Part shown: one piece after another, positions 60,684 through 64,000 of the stretch | Position numbering within the stretch: position 1 is the stretch's first letter | How the letters are laid out: every line of letters starts with the position of its first letter | Assembly: GCF_025486315.1 (NCBI RefSeq) | Contig: NZ_JAOOPY010000003.1 | Coordinates: 362,542-426,541 of the forward strand | Length of the DNA stretch: 64,000 bases | DNA from: Variovorax sp. N23 | Lineage (GTDB): Bacteria; Pseudomonadota; Gammaproteobacteria; Burkholderiales; Burkholderiaceae_C | Reading direction: 5' to 3' | Position numbers and translations under genes: made by a program | The notes under the pieces: generated by a model | Databases searched by the model: none | The model's input: the letters and a program-made list of their open reading frames with translations, nothing else | What the model was told of the DNA's origin: nothing

Positions 60684-61181
60684 CTATCCTTCGTCTGTTG
60701 CTGGTGGTGCATCACGCTGGAGCAGTGCGATCGCCCCGCCCGCGAGCGCTCGCATGAAATCGATGCTGATGCTTAGCTCTTCCTTTTCGAAGGCGTAGCG
60801 CCAATCTTCGAACGTGTCGCGCACCGCTGCCAAACGCTCGAGGAACAAGAACAACGGCGTGTCTGCGGTGTGATTGCCGAGTTCACGTACAACCTGGGGA
60901 GGCAAGGCAACACAAAGCGTGTGCAGGTCATGTCCTCGGCTCGGATGGCCGTGGTGCAGCCAATGCAGCCCTTTCAATGCCAGTTCCGCAGCAAACGCAT
61001 AGTTGACCACCTCAGGGTAGGCAAGCCAGACATCGAGGCGGTGCGGCAAATCGGTTCGGCTGGCATCTTCCGCCGCCTGGCAAAACTGGCTCGCCGCCTC
61101 GAGGATGCGATGGTCGAATGGGATTAACACCAACTCTTGAGGAGCGCCACTCTTGCGCTTGCCTCGTTTCTGCTCAGTCAT
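60684..61181 (-). CDS. HEPN-like protein, second gene of the minus-strand cassette
   Basis: 165 residues, soluble and helical. YPEVVNYAFAAELALKGLHWLHHG followed by SRGHDLHTLCVALP and later VRDTFEDWRYAFE matches the layout of HEPN-type proteins (AE-x-ALK helix, GH-D-L, FxDWRY). SRGHDLH contains R-x4-H, as in HEPN ribonucleases, though it lies earlier than the usual catalytic site, so activity is uncertain. HEPN proteins are often toxins or phage-defence RNases. The start ATG overlaps the upstream gene stop (ATGA). Confidence 0.65.
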   Translation of the reverse strand: MTEQKRGKRKSGAPQELVLIPFDHRILEAASQFCQAAEDASRTDLPHRLDVWLAYPEVVNYAFAAELALKGLHWLHHGHPSRGHDLHTLCVALPPQVVRELGNHTADTPLFLFLERLAAVRDTFEDWRYAFEKEELSISIDFMRALAGGAIALLQRDAPPATDEG

Positions 61182-61504
61182 TGTTGAAGCTTCTTCGCCC
61201 ACTTGCCGGCCATAGCCATGGAAATTCCGCACGCCGCGAGGAGCCCGAGTCCGATCCAGCCGCTGGTCGTCTCGGGCACGAAGAGGCGCAACCACCACGG
61301 CAGCCCCGACATGATGTCCGGGGGCACCACGCCCGCGCGAGCTGAGATCCGCTCAATCTTGTGCCCCAGCTTGTCGAAGCGCCAACCGAGCACCGCCATC
61401 GCGGACGCCAAGGCAAACAGCGCACGTCCGCAAAAGCTGAACGCCCCCGGGTGTCTGAGGAGCAGGCCGAGAAGCCATTCGTTCACCGCCTCCAATGCCT
61501 TCAT
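61178..61504 (-). CDS. Small two-helix membrane protein, first gene of the minus-strand cassette
   Basis: 108 residues with two hydrophobic segments, AFSFCGRALFALASAMAVLGW (about 20-40) and SGWIGLGLLAACGISMAMAG (about 80-99), linked by a charged loop. Unrecognised; size and topology also fit a holin, but it is coupled by ATGA to the HEPN-like gene rather than to lysis genes. A good Shine-Dalgarno is present upstream (GAGGAGTGAC before ATG). Confidence 0.68.
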   Translation of the reverse strand: MKALEAVNEWLLGLLLRHPGAFSFCGRALFALASAMAVLGWRFDKLGHKIERISARAGVVPPDIMSGLPWWLRLFVPETTSGWIGLGLLAACGISMAMAGKWAKKLQQ

Positions 61505-61657
61505 GTCACTCCTCGTTGTTGGAGCGCAGATCGTAGCGCCGGCCGCGGTGTGATCGCGAGGCTGATACCAAAGTCTGAGGCGCGGCGCAGCGGGGCTTTC
61601 ATTGATTGCCACAGCCGGCCATAGCTTCGACCATCCGCATCCCTTCAAGGAGGTTGG

Positions 61658-61819
61658 ATGGAGTACTTTGTGGAATGCGCTTCCTGCGGTGCGATGGTAG
61701 ATAGGCGACGAGGCACCGCGGGAAGAACACCAAAGGTCTGTTCACGGCGCTGCGCAGGACTTTCGCGTTGGGCCTCTACTGGGGCTTGGCGGGCCTCCGT
61801 TCATCGCATGAAGACGTAG
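61658..61819 (+). CDS. Small zinc-ribbon-like protein (53 residues)
   Basis: CASCG near the N-terminus and VCSRRCAG in the middle give C-x2-C and C-x3-C pairs that could bind one zinc; the remainder is Arg-rich. A perfect AAGGAGG lies five bases before the ATG, which strongly supports translation. It sits between the cassette and the SRAP remnant. Small zinc-ribbon proteins are common in phages. Not in any family I can name. Confidence 0.6.
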   Translation: MEYFVECASCGAMVDRRRGTAGRTPKVCSRRCAGLSRWASTGAWRASVHRMKT

Positions 61820-61851
61820 CCAGGTAGACCCCTGGTCACTACAGTGCGACC

Positions 61852-62000
61852 ATGTGCAGCCACTACCAGGCCGAGAAGCGCCGGCACTTCTACGAAAAGC
61901 GCTTTGGGATTAGGTTACCGCCCGAGTGGGAGCCGCCCCCTGGTGGCAGCCACATCTATCCCACGCAGTTCGCGCCGATCATTCGCCGGCCACCGGAGAC
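61852..62000 (+). pseudogene. SRAP (YedK/HMCES) abasic-site protein, truncated after about 49 residues
   Basis: MCSHYQAEKRRHFYEKRF followed by GSHIYPTQFAPIIRRPPE is the N-terminal part of SRAP-domain proteins, with the catalytic Cys2 that cross-links to abasic sites in single-stranded DNA. Intact proteins are about 200-230 residues. After RRPPE the frame becomes unrelated and the essential Glu and His of the domain are missing, so the gene is broken. SRAP genes are common cargo of prophages. The break lies about 55 bases before a pair of direct repeats. Confidence 0.75.
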
Positions 62001-62052
62001 GCGCGCTGCTGGTGCCGGTCGACTACAGCCGTGGTGGCAAGCTGAAGCCAGA

Positions 62053-62088
62053 TTGACAACCTTACGGCCGATGTTTGACAACCTTATG
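62053..62088 (+). repeat. Tandem direct repeat of TTGACAACCTTA(C/T)G, 22-bp period
   Basis: TTGACAACCTTACG at 62053-62066 and TTGACAACCTTATG at 62075-62088 differ at one base and are 22 bp apart. Paired repeats of this type occur at the ends of some insertion sequences, and this pair sits just past the point where the SRAP gene is broken. No matching second end is visible. Confidence 0.55.
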
Positions 62089-62142
62089 CCCCTGGCGCTT
62101 CGGCGCTGGGGGGATTATTTCAGCAGCCTGTTAGTCGAGGCC

Positions 62143-62169
62143 TTCATTTTTTGTCTACGGCGCCGATAG
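62143..62169 (+). promoter_or_regulatory. Sigma-28-like promoter of the chemoreceptor gene
   Basis: TTCATTTT (62143-62150), 11 bases, GCCGATAG (62162-62169). The -10 differs from the flagellar sigma-28 consensus GCCGATAA at one position, the spacing is exactly right and the -35 matches five of eight. It lies about 95 bases before the chemoreceptor start, which is the expected class of promoter for such genes. Confidence 0.65.
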
Positions 62170-62264
62170 AGCATGTGCGAACTCCGCATCGAAGATGGCC
62201 TCGAGCCGTCTCCGCTGACTCTCTTTCCTTTTCCGATGCCTCTGTAGGAGGTTGGAGCTTTCCG

Positions 62265-63857
62265 ATGAATTTCCTTCTCAACCTGCGCATAGGGACGCGT
62301 CTTGCCCTCGGTTTCGCGCTGGTGCTCATCCTGTTGGCATTGGTCTGCGCGATCGGCTGGCTCGGACTGACCAAGGTCGGTCAGTCGACGCACGCCATCC
62401 TGTCCCAGTCGTTGGTTAAGGAGCGACTGGCGACGGAATGGCTGACGAACGTGCGTGCGAACACGGTGGCCAGCTTCGCGATGGTGAAGGCCACGGATCC
62501 ACAGGTCATCGCCTACTTCGGCAAAACCATCGCTGCCGGATCGGCACGCATCGGGCCCCTGCAGAAGCAAGTCGAGTCGATGCTGAGCACCCCTGAAGAA
62601 AAGGCGATGTATGCCGAGCTGGGGGTCGCGCGTGCAAACTTGATCGAAACGCTCGCCGCGATCAACAAACTGAAGGAGGGTGGGCAGTACGCGGAGGCGA
62701 ACGCGCAGGTCGACACAAAATTCACCGAGGCGGTGGCCGGCTACAGCGGCGCGGTCGAGGCGATCGCCAACCACCAACGGGAAAAGATCGACACCGAAGC
62801 GGTTCGGATGGACAAGGAATACACATCGAGCCGCACGTTGCTTCTGGTGTGGTCCGGCATCGCCCTGGTGGTCGGTGTGCTCCTGGCTTGGCGCCTGACC
62901 ATGGGCATCGTGCGTCCGCTGGGCCAGGCCGTCGCCGTCGCCGAGACCATCGCATCGGGAAATCTGAACGCGCACATCGTGTCTGAGGGCCGCGACGAGA
63001 CCGGCCTGCTGATGCAGGCGCTGAAGGCGATGAACGACAGCCTGGCCAAGGTAGTGGGCGAGGTCCGCCACGGCACCGAGACCATCGCCACCGCGTCCGG
63101 CGAGATCGCATCCGGCAACCAGGACCTCTCCTCGCGTACCGAGGAGCAAGCCAGCTCGCTGGAGCAGACGGCCGCCTCGATGGAGGAACTCACCTCCACC
63201 GTCAAGCAGAACGCGGACAACGCACGCCAGGCCAACCAACTGGCAGCATCGGCATCCGAAGTGGCGGTGCGCGGCGGCACGGTGGTCAGCCAGGTGGTGA
63301 ACACCATGGGCTCGATCAACACCTCGTCCAAGAAGATCGTGGACATCATCGCGGTCATCGACGGCATCGCCTTCCAGACCAACATCCTGGCGCTGAATGC
63401 CGCCGTGGAAGCGGCGCGTGCCGGCGAGCAGGGCCGCGGCTTTGCGGTCGTGGCGTCCGAAGTGCGCAGCCTGGCGCAGCGCTCGGCCGCGGCGGCCAAG
63501 GAAATCAAGATCCTGATCGATGACTCGGTCAGCAAGGTCGCGGCCGGCAGCCAGCAGGTCGAAGAAGCAGGCAAGACCATGGACGAGATCGTGGCGAGTG
63601 TTCGTCGTGTGACGGACATCATGGGCGAGATCAGTGCCGCAAGCCACGAGCAGACGCAGGGCATCGAGCAGATCAACCAGGCCATCACGCAGATGGACCA
63701 GGTCACGCAGCAGAACGCCGCGCTGGTGGAAGAGGCCGCTGCGGCCGCCGCCTCGCTGCAGGAGCAGGCCGGCAGCTTAGTGCAGGTGGTCAGCGTGTTC
63801 ACCGTCGGCGCGGAGTCGGCCGGCCCCACGGTGGCGCGCGTGCGCGGTCGCGCATGA
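62265..63857 (+). CDS. Methyl-accepting chemotaxis protein
   Basis: Chemoreceptor of 530 residues. First membrane helix about 10-32 ([21 protein letters not shown]), a four-helix-bundle periplasmic sensor (about 33-186), second helix about 190-211, HAMP domain (about 212-265) and a cytoplasmic signalling hairpin whose tip [31 protein letters not shown] starts near 367. Typical Burkholderiales repeat [33 protein letters not shown] is present. No C-terminal pentapeptide for CheR binding. Start ATG at 62265 is preceded by AGGAGG and GGAG. Ligand unknown. It flanks the right side of the prophage. Confidence 0.95.
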   Translation: MNFLLNLRIGTRLALGFALVLILLALVCAIGWLGLTKVGQSTHAILSQSLVKERLATEWLTNVRANTVASFAMVKATDPQVIAYFGKTIAAGSARIGPLQKQVESMLSTPEEKAMYAELGVARANLIETLAAINKLKEGGQYAEANAQVDTKFTEAVAGYSGAVEAIANHQREKIDTEAVRMDKEYTSSRTLLLVWSGIALVVGVLLAWRLTMGIVRPLGQAVAVAETIASGNLNAHIVSEGRDETGLLMQALKAMNDSLAKVVGEVRHGTETIATASGEIASGNQDLSSRTEEQASSLEQTAASMEELTSTVKQNADNARQANQLAASASEVAVRGGTVVSQVVNTMGSINTSSKKIVDIIAVIDGIAFQTNILALNAAVEAARAGEQGRGFAVVASEVRSLAQRSAAAAKEIKILIDDSVSKVAAGSQQVEEAGKTMDEIVASVRRVTDIMGEISAASHEQTQGIEQINQAITQMDQVTQQNAALVEEAAAAAASLQEQAGSLVQVVSVFTVGAESAGPTVARVRGRA

Positions 63858-63923
63858 AGGTAAGGAAGTAGGTTGGGCTGGTGTTGTACTTGTCGATAGC
63901 CTTGAACCCGGCAGCCAGGGTAG

Positions 63924-64000
63924 TGAATCGCCCCGGCATTCGCGGAGGCTGTTTGGTTTAAGTCAGGCCGTCACCGAGATGGCCTGACTGGCGAGTTGCC
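63924..64000. mobile_element. Possible insertion-sequence end at the window edge
   Basis: TGAATCGCCCCGGCATT at 63924 resembles the terminal inverted repeat of IS3-family elements known in beta-proteobacteria, and it is followed by a perfect inverted repeat AGTCAGGCC (63961-63969) and GGCCTGACT (63981-63989), as often seen before the first IS reading frame. On its left the minus frame reads LAAGFKAIDKYNTSPTYF, which looks like part of a coding sequence broken at this point. The element continues beyond the window, so this stays tentative. Confidence 0.35.

Noticed and set aside
61178..61504. Calling the two-helix membrane protein a holin
   Set aside because: Topology would fit, but it is on the strand opposite to the tail genes, coupled to a HEPN-like gene, with no endolysin nearby.

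Overview
The window is high-GC DNA from a Burkholderiales bacterium, most likely Comamonadaceae (Variovorax/Acidovorax-like). Three things point that way: the run yebC-purD-hemF-nadD-rsfS-rlmH-maf-rng, the run dapC-dapD-pilU-dapE-prmB, and heavy use of ATGA stop/start overlaps. Placement is by gene order and protein resemblance only.

Bases 1-16771 hold an aryl polyene (xanthomonadin-like) pigment locus made of two convergent operons. The plus-strand operon enters from the left edge: acyltransferase, LolA-like carrier, MMPL exporter, polysaccharide deacetylase, methyltransferase, hotdog dehydratase, 3-oxoacyl-ACP reductase and a chromate transporter. The minus-strand operon starts at 16771: methyltransferase, flavin-dependent halogenase-type enzyme, XanB2-like chorismatase, acyltransferase, glycosyltransferase, PAP2 phosphatase, acyl carrier protein and ketosynthase. 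Together they would make a hydroxybenzoate starter from chorismate, extend it by fatty-acid-like chemistry, tailor it, attach it to a lipid or sugar and export it. A DUF2141 protein and a carotenoid-cleavage-type oxygenase lie where the two operons meet.

Bases 16889-29378 are housekeeping genes: the yebC-to-rng operon, msbA, tolB-pal-cpoB, tcdA and a tRNA-Lys. Bases 29670-34970 hold a BLUF photoreceptor, small hypotheticals, an ABC-F ATPase, an M14-like peptidase and the tail of a lost ABC permease. Bases 35006-46741 carry prmB, dapE, pilU, dapD, dapC, a LysE exporter, argA, hrpA and a DUF3309 peptide. Bases 46856-55566 carry an aminotransferase, a CysB-type regulator, a CbiX-type chelatase, lptG/lptF, pepA, holC and a branched-chain amino acid binding protein.

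Bases ~55670-62100 are a decayed prophage or integrative element. They contain a tyrosine integrase, a phage gene fused by deletion to a tail tape-measure protein that has lost its N-terminus, a compact three-gene minus-strand cassette (two membrane proteins around a HEPN-like protein), a small zinc-ribbon peptide and a truncated SRAP (YedK) gene. A chemoreceptor with a sigma-28-like promoter follows, and the window ends in what may be an insertion-sequence end.

Two dispersed repeats stand out. One is a 66-bp element that overlaps the stop of the gene before it and the start of the gene after it, encodes a 21-residue peptide and supplies the Shine-Dalgarno of the next gene (1228-1293 and 35902-35967). 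The other is a multi-hairpin intergenic repeat of about 85-90 bp (23734-23815 and 48063-48153).
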